A stretch of DNA of 64,000 nucleotides. Origin: Pogona vitticeps. Its lineage: Eukaryota > Chordata > Lepidosauria > Squamata > Agamidae. Each line of letters starts with the position of its first letter. Position 1 is the first letter of the stretch. Shown here piece after piece: positions 38,801 to 50,800 of the stretch. The notes beneath the pieces are model-generated. The model did no database searches, was not told where the DNA came from, and was given only the letters and a program-made list of their open reading frames with translations. The stretch lies in assembly GCF_051106095.1 (NCBI RefSeq), contig NC_135783.1, positions 203,900,472-203,964,471 on the forward strand. Reading direction: 5' to 3'. Position numbers and translations under genes: made by a program.

Positions 38801-41800
38801 CGGCCCGACAGATGTCAGGAACCTCAGTGCCACATTGAAAGGCAGTAGAGGTGGACAGCGCCCTGGTGGAATGAGCTGTCAAATGTTCTGGAGGGGATTT
38901 CCCCGACAGGCTGTAAGCCAGGGAGATAGTCTGTACAATCCAACATGCTATGGATTGAGAGGAGGCTGGGACCCCTTTATTTGGGCCGTGAAAACAAAGA
39001 AAAAGTTTGTTGGATTTTCTAAAGGTTTTTGTCCTTTCGAGGTAGAAAGCCAGGGCACGTCTGACATCGAGATTATGGAGCATATGTTCTAGGGGCGATG
39101 AAGGAGACTTGAAGACGCAGGGTAGTATGATGAGTTGGTTGAGGTGGAAATTGGAGACCACCTTCGGGAGAAAGGAAACGTCAAAGTAAAGAGTCACTTT
39201 ATCGGGGTGAAACTGGATAAAGGGGGGATCAGCTCGAAGAGCAGCGAGCTCACTAGCTCGTTTTGCTGACGTGATTGCAACTAGGAAGGCCGATTTAAGG
39301 GTCAGGAATTTGAGATCGATGGATGCCATGGGCTCGAACGGAGGCCGCATCAAAGCGTTAAGAACGAGCTGCAGTGACCACTGAGGGGTGATACGTTGTT
39401 GAGGAGGGTGAATATTGTTGAGCCCTTTAAGGAAATTCTTGACAGTTGGGTGAGAAAACAGCTTGGAGGAAAGAGAATCATCCAGCTGGTGAGCCATAAT
39501 GGCTGAAAGGTAGACCTTCAACATAGACTGGGAAAAGCCGAAACCGAAGAGATGCAAGAGATAGGCCAGCAGAGGTCTTCATAGCCAGATGCTATGATGG
39601 ATAAAACCCATTTGTCTGAGGTAATAGATTGCCAACAATGGAAAAATGGGGCCAGTCTGGTACAGTTCAATGGATAGAGAGGAATGTCAGACAAGGGAGG
39701 TATAGGTAGTTGTCAATATTGCTTACCCTTTCGTTGTCCTTTGCGAAAGGATTGACGCTGACGAGGCAAGGTTTGTGGCCGGTACGATGCCATCAGAGGC
39801 TGGGGAGCAGGTAAGGACCTGTCGGTTTGCTGGAGGCGATACTGTCTATGAGGTTGGAACCTTTGATTTTGATATTGTAAGAAGGCTTGCAAAGAGTAGA
39901 TTCATTTCGCCATCGTGTCAACTTTTCTGCCGTCCTTATTGTCAAGGGTAGGTTTGAACTTAGTCTGGGTTCGAGCCTGACTAGACTCGACGATGATAGA
40001 GTTAGGCACTGGATGTTTATTGAGAAATTCGGCCTCGACACCATGGGTCCTATAGAGGCCATCGGTGTGGCGAGAGATCTGCATGATAGAAGGAGGTTTT
40101 CCCCAAGTATCCTTAATAAGTTGAAGGACAGACTTGTTAAAGGGGAGTTTCAGAGGAACGGGACGCTCCTGATTGATATCATCGAACACCGGGTCGGCAT
40201 CAGTGGACCAGGGCTGTTCAGTGTCGAGATTTAAGGCTTGTGCCATTTGAAAAATGAGAGTCGAATAGGAGGAGAAGTCATCCGAGGAAGACGAAGCATG
40301 GCTGTCCCTCGTATCTGGGATTGGAGGGGGAAGGTCAGGCTCATGGGAGGACTCAGAGTGTTGTGCCTCTGAAGATGCAGGGGAGCCTGATGCCCCTGGG
40401 TTGGCAGGTCTTCAAAAGGGCCCTGGGATGTTACCGGGTCTTGCATCGAGGGTGCAGGACATAGTGGTAAGGCCTCCCGAACCTTGTCTCGCATTCGCTT
40501 GGATGGGACGAGGGGACGTGCGGATGGAGCCGAAACTGTCAGGGCCAAGCGGTCACACGGAGGCAATTTGAGTCCACAAAGGGAACGGCATGGGGGAGTT
40601 CCGGCGTTGTTTGGGGCCGTTTAGCCTGCTCAGGCTGGAACCTCTCGTACCAGGTTTGCCATATGAAGGGATCAAAATGGTATGGTACCATTGGAAAGGG
40701 GCATAAGTCGCCTTGTGATGGAACCAACCTCGGTGGGGAGAGGTGCTTTCATTTCTCCGATCTCTTCCTTGGAGGCGAGGGGGGAACCTGCAGATCAGAT
40801 GCCGAGCTTTCAGCTGCCCGCCCTGAGTCAGGGTTGGAATGGGCTGAGGCCGGGCTGGACTGTGGCGCAGCCGCATTGAGGCCAATGCTTGGAGTTTGGG
40901 GTGGCATCATGGGGGGGGCAACATCATGGGCATCGTCTCCATCCAAGGCCAAGTCAGGGGCTTCTCTGGATGATTTCTCGAGGATAGGAGATGGCTGAGG
41001 GGGCTCCACTTGGGGAACTCTGTCCTTTCTGGGCCTCTTAGGGGCAAGTTTAGGTTTTTTCTTCGAGCTGGGGTCGTGTGCTCGAGACTTCTGAGAGGAG
41101 GGCAACTTGTGCTTACCAGACAATTTTGCTTTCTCAACAGTGTCCTTAACTGGTAGCACAGAGGTAGAGTCAGAGGTAGACTGGCCCGCTGGAAATCTAT
41201 CGGCGGAAAGGGCAGGAATCTAGCCGCTTCTGAAGATGAGGTAGGAGGATTCATGGCTGTTTGCCAAAGGCAAGACCGAAGTCTTTGGAGCCTCTGTTTT
41301 AGTGCCGGCTTGGTTAAACCTTTACAAGCAGGACACGAATGGGTAGGATGTTCCTCACCCAAACAAAAAAGGCACTGGCTATGACCATCTGAAAGTGCGA
41401 TTTTATTCGCACAGGTCATACACCTTTTAAAAGGAGACGGTGAGGCCATTAGCAAAGAACTGGGGGGAGGGGAAAAGGGAAGGGAATAAAAAGACCACGG
41501 GAAGCCGATTAGGCAAACAAAAGACACGGAGGATCACTAAGTAGGTAATTTAAAGTAAAGATAAACGAACAAAAGCTCAAAGGAGCCTAGAAAAATAGCC
41601 AAAGGCAGAATAGCAAAGCGCTCAATCTTTCCTAAGACCCGTTCAGCTCGGCGGAAAAAAGGAACTGGGGAAGATGGTGGGTGGGAGGAGCATATATCTC
41701 GTGGAGGATCACACCATAAAATTGTTACTTTTAGCTCTAGAATCTTCCGAGAGAGTCAGCGCAGGCGCAGACAATACCCATATGTGTGCATTCACAGAGG

Positions 41801-44800
41801 CCACGAAAAAGAACAGTAACTTTTGGATCATCTTCAGTTGGTTTAAATGTAAAAAAACATATGGGGCTCTGAACACCAGGCCTTTTTCATTCAAGAAGGG
41901 GGGGGAGTCATGAGCTGTTTTGACTGCCAGAGTAAGCACCTCCTTCCCTTGAACCGATTCCCAACCAACATCCAACTTTCATCTTTAAAAACTGTAATTT
42001 TCATGCATCCATAGGACAAAAGGTTACCTACATAGCTGATTATACCTTTTAATATAATACGCATTACGTCAAAATACATGATTCAAGGCAGCAGGAGATC
42101 AATTTAAGTCATAAAAGTGTTCCAAGAGGAATGTTATGCTATAAAGCCTACAGTAACCCTTTATCAAAATATATCCCTTATCACTGAAAGTGAGAAAAAA
42201 AAAAGAACTGGGTTAGCATTGCTTTAAAATCATAACGTTAAAAGCATTAAATCTGATACAGTAGGTAGCAATAAATCACTTCTGCTTCAAAAATCTCTCA
42301 GGATTCCAATAGCATGTTCAATTTTATATCATTACAGATACTGTATTATAGCAATTATCTTTGTCATCTGTGACACAATTGCCACAATTTTTGTGGTTAA
42401 ATTAAAATAAATTATTCACTTTTACCCACAGGGATTTACACTTCAATGTGAAGTATTAAGCAGGCCCACTGGACCAAACAAATGAAGGTCAGATGGAGGG
42501 ACTTCCCCTCTGCCTCACAACTCAAGGCGTTTAATACCTGCTCTCAGATCTTGTAGTTTTACTGTAATGTTGTCTAAAAAAGGTGAAAAGACAGGAACCA
42601 TAGATAAGCCTGTCACACCGCCACAACAAAACTCTGTTCAATGCCAAGTTCTAGAGATAAAGCAAAGCCATTATCTAAGCAAACACAATGGACAAGGTTG
42701 ATTTGCTGCATTTCTTAGAAGCTAATGTAGGAAAGGGCTCATTGCCCCTTGTTTATTGTTTACGCACTTGGTGCAACGTACCTTTGCGCAATGGCTGTGG
42801 CATGGTTAAAATCTGGATGAGCAAAAGAGATAATACATCTCTATAAAGTACGGGAACCTCCGGCTGCTCTTCAGTGCACCTCCTGAAAAAAATCATGTAT
42901 GTCTTATGATAACCATCTTTTCCTTAAGATTTTTTTTAAAAAAACCCACATTTTGTGACTGTAAAATAATCAAAGCCCTTGATTTCATTTGAAATAGAAG
43001 TCTGTTTTGAAACCAAAGACCTGGTGTTTGGACCCTTCTCAGCCTTTATTGGGGTTTAAAAGCTTCCTCTCCTTTCTCTCTACCCTAGGTTTGTGTTTGA
43101 CCCCTTTTTAGTGGCTGACCCTGTTCCTCTTTCCCTTCATGCTGTCCATAGCTCTGCACACTCTTTGTTGCCCTACACTCTCCTCCTTTCTGCACCTCTT
43201 AGGCAACGGCCTCCATCTTCTTGCCTTCTGTGCTTCTTTAGTTATCTTCACCCTTCCCTCTCTCCTGCCAATGAGGAAATCTCTCTTATCCCATCCACCT
43301 CTCCTGTGCCTCATGCCTCCTTCGTTCCTTCCCTTCTCTCTCGCATTGCCTGATGTACTTCTCTGCCCTCCATGGCTGCTCCAACTCAAGTGGCACCTCA
43401 TGCAGAAGTAGGTGAGCACCAAAATATATGGGGAAACTTCTAATAAGTTGCAGTTGAATTCTTGAAGAGGCATAATATGACTCCCAAGCCACAGCCTGAT
43501 GGCTACTGCTCTATATGTTCACTCAAAAGTTAAGTTCAGCTACATTTAGATGGGCAAATGTTCTCTAGTAAGTAAGCAGTTTGTATTTATACTTTCAGGG
43601 TTCATCTTCTATATACTGAATGTTAAATGGAATGGATGCTTTTGTCTGGAATGGGAAAGCGGTGAATAAGCCCTTTCTAATCCATCACTTGATTTGCACA
43701 ATTAGTAAAAAATCCGCAATTTGTATTAAAAATGTGTTGTTCCAGATCACATTATTCATACTCCTGTTGCACTGAAATCTATATGGAAAGTTAACAATAA
43801 TTTTCCTATTTTAACAAGACACAAGTGCAAATACAATCTGGATCAAGCCCAATGTTTTTGAGACATAAAACAGGTCCCCTCTGAAATGGTTTAAAAATTC
43901 AGTCTTTGATATAGGATTACATATCAATTACTGCTAACATGAAGCATCTAATTATCACAAGAAGTTAACAGTGAGAAGCAAGAAAGGAAAAATAACATTT
44001 AAGTGAGTCAGAAGAGCTGCTAGAAAAAGTATTTTATCAGGTTTTGTACACTTGCAGTGTTTCCAAACTTATTTTTCAGACAAATGTTTTCTCCCAAAGT
44101 GATTAAAATCAATTTAAAAAGCTGAATCCAAACATTAAGGTTTGAAACTTTTTAAAAGAAGGGCACACAAGAATGAAATAGAAAGGAGAGGAAGAGGATG
44201 AAGATGTGCTTTCTATGTTTGTTAACTATTTTTATTCTTCCATAATTTTCTGGAAATAAATAAATTAGTGGACTTGTATAGCCATATGCATTTGCACACC
44301 ATATTTGCCGGCGTATAAGACGACTGTTTTGGCCCCAAAACATGCCTCCAAGTGGGGGGGGTTGTCTTATATGCCGGGTGTACTTCAGTTGGGCCAGGAA
44401 GGAGCTGGCCGGGGAGGAAGGCAGGCGGGCAGGCAAGCAGTCGATCCGGACGGAGGGAGGGAAGCAGAGCCGGCCATGCCTGAGTGGCCAGAGCCCGCCA
44501 CCGGGCTGCCCGCCGCCCCGCGCCGCTGAGTCAGCTGCCCGCTTGCCTGCCCACTGCCCGAAAGCCGCTTCCCCCCCTCCTCCTCCGCTGCCGGCGCCCG
44601 CCCGGCCACTTCCCCTCTCCTCGCCCTCCTCATCGCCAGCCATAAACTTCCAAATATATTTTGAGTGGAAATGTTGGGGGGGTCGTCTTATACACCCAGT
44701 CGTCTTATACGCCGGCAAATACAGTATATCATTTGTTACATACAGTATATCACAGAAGTGAGTACACTCCCTCACATTTCATATTTTACTATATCTTTTC

Positions 44801-47800
44801 ATGTGACAACACTGTAGAAATGACACTTTGCGACAATGTAAAGCAGTGAGGATACAGCTTGTAGGACAGTGTAAATGTGCTGTCCCCTTAAAATAACTGC
44901 TGGCAACAAAAGTGAGTACACCCCTAAGTGACAATGTCCAAATTGGGCCCAGGTAGCAGTTTTCCTTTCCTGCTGTCATGAGACTCCCATTAGTGTCACA
45001 AGTCTCAGGTGTCCAAATTGGGCTCAAAAGTGTCAATATATTGTGTGGCTACCATTATTTTCTTGCACTGCCTTAACCCTCTTGGGCACAGAGTTCACCA
45101 GAGCTTCACAGGTTGCCACTGGAGTCCTCTTCCACTCCTCCATGATGACATCACAGAGCGGGTGGATGTCAGAGACCTTGCGCACCTCCACCTTCCATTT
45201 CAGGATCCCCACAGATGCTCAATAGGGTTTAGGTCTGGAGACATGCTTAGCCAATCCATCAGCTTTACCCTCAGCTTCTTTAGCAAGGCAGTGGTCATTT
45301 GGGAGGTGTGTTTGGGATCATTATGATGTTGGAATACTCCCCTGCGGCCCAGTCTCCGAAGGGAAGGGATCATGCTCTGCTTCAGCATGTCACAGCACAT
45401 GTTGGCAGTCATGGTTCCCTCAATGAACTGTAGCTCCCCAGTTCCGGCAGCACTCATGCAGCCCCAGTCCATGACACTCCCTCTAGCATGCTTGACTGTA
45501 GGCATGACACACTTGTCTTTGTACTCCCCATCTAGTTGCTGCCATACTTGCTTGACACAATCTGAACCAAATAAGTTTATCTTGGTCTCATCGGACCACA
45601 GGACTTGGTTCCAGAAATCCAAATCCTTAGTCTGCTTCTCTGCAGTAAACCGTATGCGGGCTTTCTTGTGCATCATCTTTAGAAGAGGCTTCCTTCTGGG
45701 ACGACAGCCCTGGAGACCAAACCTGATGCAGTGTGCGTCATATGGTCTGAGCACTGACAGGCTGACACCCAACCCACCGCATCAACCTCTCTCTGCAGTA
45801 ATACTGGCAGCACTCATATGTCTATTTCCCAAAGTCAACCTCTGGATATGATGCTGAGCACGGGCACTCAACTTCTTTGGTCGACCATGGCAAGGCCTGT
45901 TCTGAGTGGAACCTGTCCTGTTAAACTGCTGTGTGGTCTTGGCCACTGTGCTGCAGCTCAGTTTCAATCTTCTTATAACCTAGGCCAGTGATGGTGAACC
46001 TATGGCACGCGTGCCACAGGTGGCATGCGGAGACCTCTCCATGGGCATGCGAGCGGAGGGCTACCCCCCCACCCCACAGCCGAACCTCAAACTGTACGAT
46101 TGTAAGCCACCTATCCCTGCTACCTTCCTTGGCTGTGGCACTTGTAAAGCAGTTCTTTTAGAGATCAGGGAGAAGGCTGCTTTATTGTTTACTGCTGTAG
46201 AACAGCCCGGGGCAGTCAATCCAGCTTGTGAATTACTATTTCTGCTGGAGGTGACTGCAAGCAGGAGGGAAAGCTCCAATTAAGGCGGGAAGGAAGGTGT
46301 GAGAGAGGGATGGGTAGATTCATTAGCTTGTTTAAATGTAATGAGAGGAAACAGGAACATACTGAACTGATGCAAATGATTGCTGAAAATTTAGGGAGGG
46401 AGGTTGTGTGTGAGAAACTGACTCTTTCATAAAAACATGAAAAAAGGAACCTTCCAAAGTGTTTGTGTGTGTGTATGCGTGTGAGAAAAAAAGAGAGACA
46501 CAGAGAGACTTGACTCATAAAATCAGAATTAAAAAGGCATCAAAAGCGAATCACAATTGGTGGATTGCATTGCATTCAAAAGTATCCCGTAAAGGATTTC
46601 GGTAAGATTGTATTATGGTACACACTTGATTATCTTCTGGCCAGCCTTACAAATTGCTTTTTGTTTGACAGAGTGGGGGACGGAAGTAATTTTAAGGCAT
46701 TTTCCGCATAGTTCTATTTTTAATCCAAAATATGGCCCTGCAATGTCTTTTTCTGGTAAGTAGGGAAATTAACAAAAGAAACCTAAACATGTTTGTCTTA
46801 AAACAGCCGTTGATGAAAAGGTTTTTCTGCCCTCTGTACCATTTGAAATATATCTAATATTTTATTATGTGATTATTTAATGGTTATATTTTATGATGTT
46901 TTTTATGTTGAATTTATTCTATATACTTCCAATTATGTTTTTTGTTTGATTGTGTTGTGAACCACCCAAAATAGCCTGGCTAGATAGGTAGCATATGGAT
47001 GGAAGGAAGGAAGGAAGGAAGGAAGGAAGGAAGGAAGGAAGGAAGGAAGGAAGGAAGGAAGGAAGGAAGGAAGGAAGGAAGGAAGGAAGGAAGGAAGGAA
47101 GGAAGGAAGGAAGGAAGGAAGGAAGACAACATGGCAGCAATAGGTCAAGGTTTGAAAAATTATAGTACTTAAGAAACATATCAGAAATATATCATTAGAA
47201 CTTCACCATATATTATGGAATGGAGCTCTGCAATCCTGTGATGTAACACTTAGAAAACGCAATGCTATTTTTATACAAGAGTAAGTCCCTTGCCTACCCT
47301 GCTTATTCCCAGGGTGTTTATACAGGAAGACAGGCTTGATAAATGATTATTCATTAATCTTTCTGGACTTTTAAAGGACGAAGTAACAGTATGAGTACTT
47401 AATCCATTCATTGGTTAAATATAACATTTAGAATGTATCTTTAATTGAATATAACATTTAGAATGTATCTTTAATTGAATTCAGTTGTGCCATTTATCAG
47501 GTTCCTTAGGTGATCTTTAAGATAGTAGTTAGATCCCAATCATCTGAGGCTTCAGCAAAGTCCCCAGACTCTGTTTTCGATTCCCAGGGTCCCCAAACTG
47601 GGAACATTGAGAATCGCTGCCATGATAGATGTCAGCAGTCACGGGATATTCTGCAAAACAAACTGGTGAAGTGCAAACAAAAGTTGCTTTTCTAAGAAAA
47701 GCATACAACAGAGATGGGGGTTGAGGTTTAGAAAACACTACTCTTTGTTTGTTTTCTGTGCATTTCCAATGCGTCTTGCATGCTTGATTGCTTCCCCCCC

Positions 47801-50800
47801 TCCTTTGGCCAGAAGGGATTAATCGCACTTCCAATGAGTCTTGCAGTGATTTTTTTTGTGATTTTTTTTGTGATTTTTTTTCTTTGGCCAGAAATGATTA
47901 GTTGCATTTCAATGCATTCCTATGGGAAATGGTGCTTTGACTTAAATGACCATTTTGAGTTACTTCCATCTTCTGAAACTGATTATGGTCATAAACTGAG
48001 GCACCACTGTATTATACGAGCTGTATACTCACTGCTTTACATTGTAGCCAAGTGTTATTTCTTCAGTGTTGTCACATGAAAAGATATACTAAAATATTTA
48101 TGAAATGTGAGGGGGTGTACTGAAATCTGTGATATACTGTATATAGACACATTGATACTAAAGGTGTATGTAAACACAAAGACTCCCCATCCCCATCAGC
48201 GGAAAGAATTAGCTCAAGTTGATACTTAATAGTTATGTGCTTATTTACTTTTGGACTATTTATATCTACAGAAATTCTTTTTATACATTTTTATTAAAAA
48301 ACAAAAGTTAACTTGAGCAATGAATTCTCAATTTTCAACTGGAGAAAGACGAGAAATGTTTAATATTTGTAGTTCAAAACTTTTCCCTCAGAGATAAAAA
48401 TAACTCCATTTTAAAGGATCCAAGTGTGATGTTAATGTTTGCGTGATCCATTAAATGCCTCAGTTTACATGGCATGCTGGGATGCCTGGCAACAGTACAA
48501 AAATCTGGAAGACTTGAGGGAACAAGTTTGCCTACATCTGTTCCATTCTGTTAGAACAGATGAAGTAATAATATATAAAACGCCAAGGTTTAGATAAGCT
48601 TCCGTAGTTACGTCAAGTGCCGGAGCACACTGAGCAGTTTAAAAACTGCTCTGTCATTTATTAAAAGCCTGAATAATTTCTTCATGACATTGAAAACTAC
48701 CTTTTGCAAAGCCTATTTAGAGTATTGAAATAGGCTGTTCTCCTAATCCCTTCAGTGCATATAAGAGAAGCTGATAAGTGTAGCTTCCCAAATACGGATG
48801 CAGAAACAGTTTGCAAATGTATGGAGTATCAGATTATGATTAAGCAAATATTGTAAAGTGAATCAAAATGCACCATGATGGCATATACACAGAGCAGTCT
48901 AATAACAAGAACTACCTCTTACTGTCAACTTGCCTTTTTTGCCATGGAAGCAGTCGGGGCAAAATCCATTTGGGGATATGAATACAAACAGTGGTGCCAC
49001 AGGTGCCAAAGAGGCCCATTCCCTCCCCCCCAGAGCTGGCTGGTCCACTCACCGTTTGGTGTGTGGTGCTCGGCTGCACTGTCATCATCATCACACTGAT
49101 CGCAGGAGCCCGCCTGGCTCTTCTCTGCCATCCCGCACAGATGACCACTCCGGCACGGAGGCAGGACAGGGAGTCTCTGCACTCAGCCGATAACTGGTCA
49201 GTTGCATGGGGAGGCAGGGAGGAATCGACTGGGCTCCTTCCAGGATTGATGTGATGATGGTTATGGCTGTGCTGAGCACCATGCACTAAACAGTGAGCAG
49301 ACCAGCTGGTTTGGGAGGGAGGGAATGGACCTCCATGGCACCTGTGGTGCTACTTTTGTATTCATATCTCCAGAGATATGAACGGGAATAGCCCGTCTCT
49401 AGTTCTAAGCAGACCCACTGAATCAATGGGAATTACATAAATATTATCTTAAAACTTCAGTTGAGATTAACAATTGGATTTAATCCCCAAGTGTTCAGAT
49501 ACAATGCTATATGGCTAAACTATGTATGGATAGGTTGCAGAAAATTCAGGGCTAAATCCAATATTGATCCAAACAAAAATAAACACATTAACATGAATAG
49601 GACTTATCAATCATAAAAACATAGAATAGTGAAGTTGGAAGGGTCTTTTATATGGCCATCAAGTACAACCCCCTGGCTCAGTGCAAAAATACAAATTAAA
49701 GCATATCTGCCAGGTGATTATCTAAGTTTTTCTTGAATGCCTCCAGTGTTGGAGCACTCGCCAGCTCCCAAAGTAACTGGTTCCACTGTCGTACTGCTCT
49801 AACAGTTAGGAAGTTTTTCCTGATATTCAACGAAATCTGGCTTCCTTTAACTTGAGCCCATTGTTACGTTTCCTGCACTCTGGGATGATCGAAAACAGAT
49901 CTTGCCCCTCCTGTGTATGACTACCTGTCAAGTATTTGAAAGGTGCTTATCATATCTCCCCTCAGTCTTCTTTTCTCAAGGCTAAACATACCCAGTTCTT
50001 TCAGATTTTCCTTATAGGGCTTGGTTTCCAAAGATAGTGTTGTATAGTAGTAAGCAACACTTTTTATACAAATCCACTGAACGAGGTATTCAAGTATATC
50101 TATCTGCTTTGTGTATCAGAAGTTTGCTTCACGGGGAAATCTCTCTAAACAATTGTATGTACTTACTGAAAATTCTCATCATTTATCAACTGTGTTAGTT
50201 TTTTCCAAGGATTATACGCAGAATCAATGCTGTAGAGACGCATGTGCATAGCCAACACATGGAACAACTGATCTGAATAAGTAAATAAAGAGAAAGAGCT
50301 GGTGAGTTCATGATTCAGTTACATGCAACTAAAATACCTCACATTTGTTTTTAACTGGTTGTTTTCTATATATTTAACATTATTCTACTTTCATCACTGG
50401 TTATCCAACACACAAAGAACCCAATCCTTTGATGCTGGCTTTGACACCACAAAGAGACAGTGCTCTGTAGTAAATAATACACTGAATTTATACAAGCAAG
50501 CACAGATTCAAATCTAGATCATCCAGGAAATGCACTGAAAAACTAGAACCAGACTCTCTCTCTCTCTCTCTCTTACCCCCACTAAAGCTACTGTGAGAAT
50601 AATATGAGATAACCCTATGTACTGCATGTCAATCTGAGTGCCTTAAAGAAAGGAAGGATACAAATATATAAGTGCCTTTTTGGTGGCTGCCCCCAGCTTG
50701 TGGAACTCCCACTGGAGACCAGCCATGTGTCCTCTCTGCTGTCCTTAAGACCTTTCTTTTCAGATGGGCTTTTTAATAAGTAAATTGCCAGTATGGAAGA

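Larger units (their letters stand above)
38297..41814 (-). mobile_element. DIRS-family tyrosine-recombinase retroelement, fossil
   Basis: About 3.5 kb, minus orientation, inside a UBR3 intron. Parts: a gag-like region at about 40750-41450, whose start carries Cys/His pairs ([20 protein letters not shown]) typical of DIRS gag; and a tyrosine recombinase region at about 38694-39557 with the H-x-x-R box (HSTRA) and a Tyr (HYRLD) near its end. Inverted terminal repeats lie at 38343-38476 and 41663-41790, and an internal complementary region at about 38569-38665 pairs with both outer edges, the hallmark DIRS layout. It is broken, with several breaks, and shorter than the usual 5-6 kb. I count roughly four or five differences over 130 bp between the terminal repeats, suggesting a fairly young insertion. 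Confidence 0.88.
45985..48011. mobile_element. Insertion cluster inside the Tc1 copy
   Basis: The left edge begins CAGTGATGGTGAACC at 45986, the terminal motif of a squamate hAT-type short element; its right end was not found. The right edge is a Tigger-like end (GAGGCACCACTG, 48009) with TA at 48010-48011; its left end is not clear, but it starts before 47780. Between them are a GGAA microsatellite (47001-47125) and an exact 30-bp tandem duplication (47421-47480). At least two insertions plus simple-repeat growth are needed. Confidence 0.6.
44743..48139 (-). mobile_element. Tc1-like DNA transposon, split by later insertions
   Basis: Terminal inverted repeats of about 115 bp, starting CAGTATATCACAG at 44743 and ending with the reverse complement at 48139, flanked by TA on both sides (44741-44742, 48140-48141). 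The interior codes for a Tc1 transposase on the minus strand. The span is 3.4 kb rather than the usual 1.6 kb because about 2 kb (45985-48011) of other elements sits between the transposase N-terminal part and the right repeat. It lies in a UBR3 intron and is inactive. Confidence 0.9.

Noticed and set aside
44152-44775. Overlapping frames of 207 and 139 codons
   Set aside because: They cross the GC-rich MITE at 44304-44719 and its flanks; no splice or family support.
46919-47179. Repetitive LPSFLPSF proteins on the minus strand
   Set aside because: Translation of the GGAA microsatellite.
48912-49286. Five overlapping frames at 48.9-49.3 kb, up to 124 codons
   Set aside because: Frames on both strands with no conserved signature; explained by local base composition.
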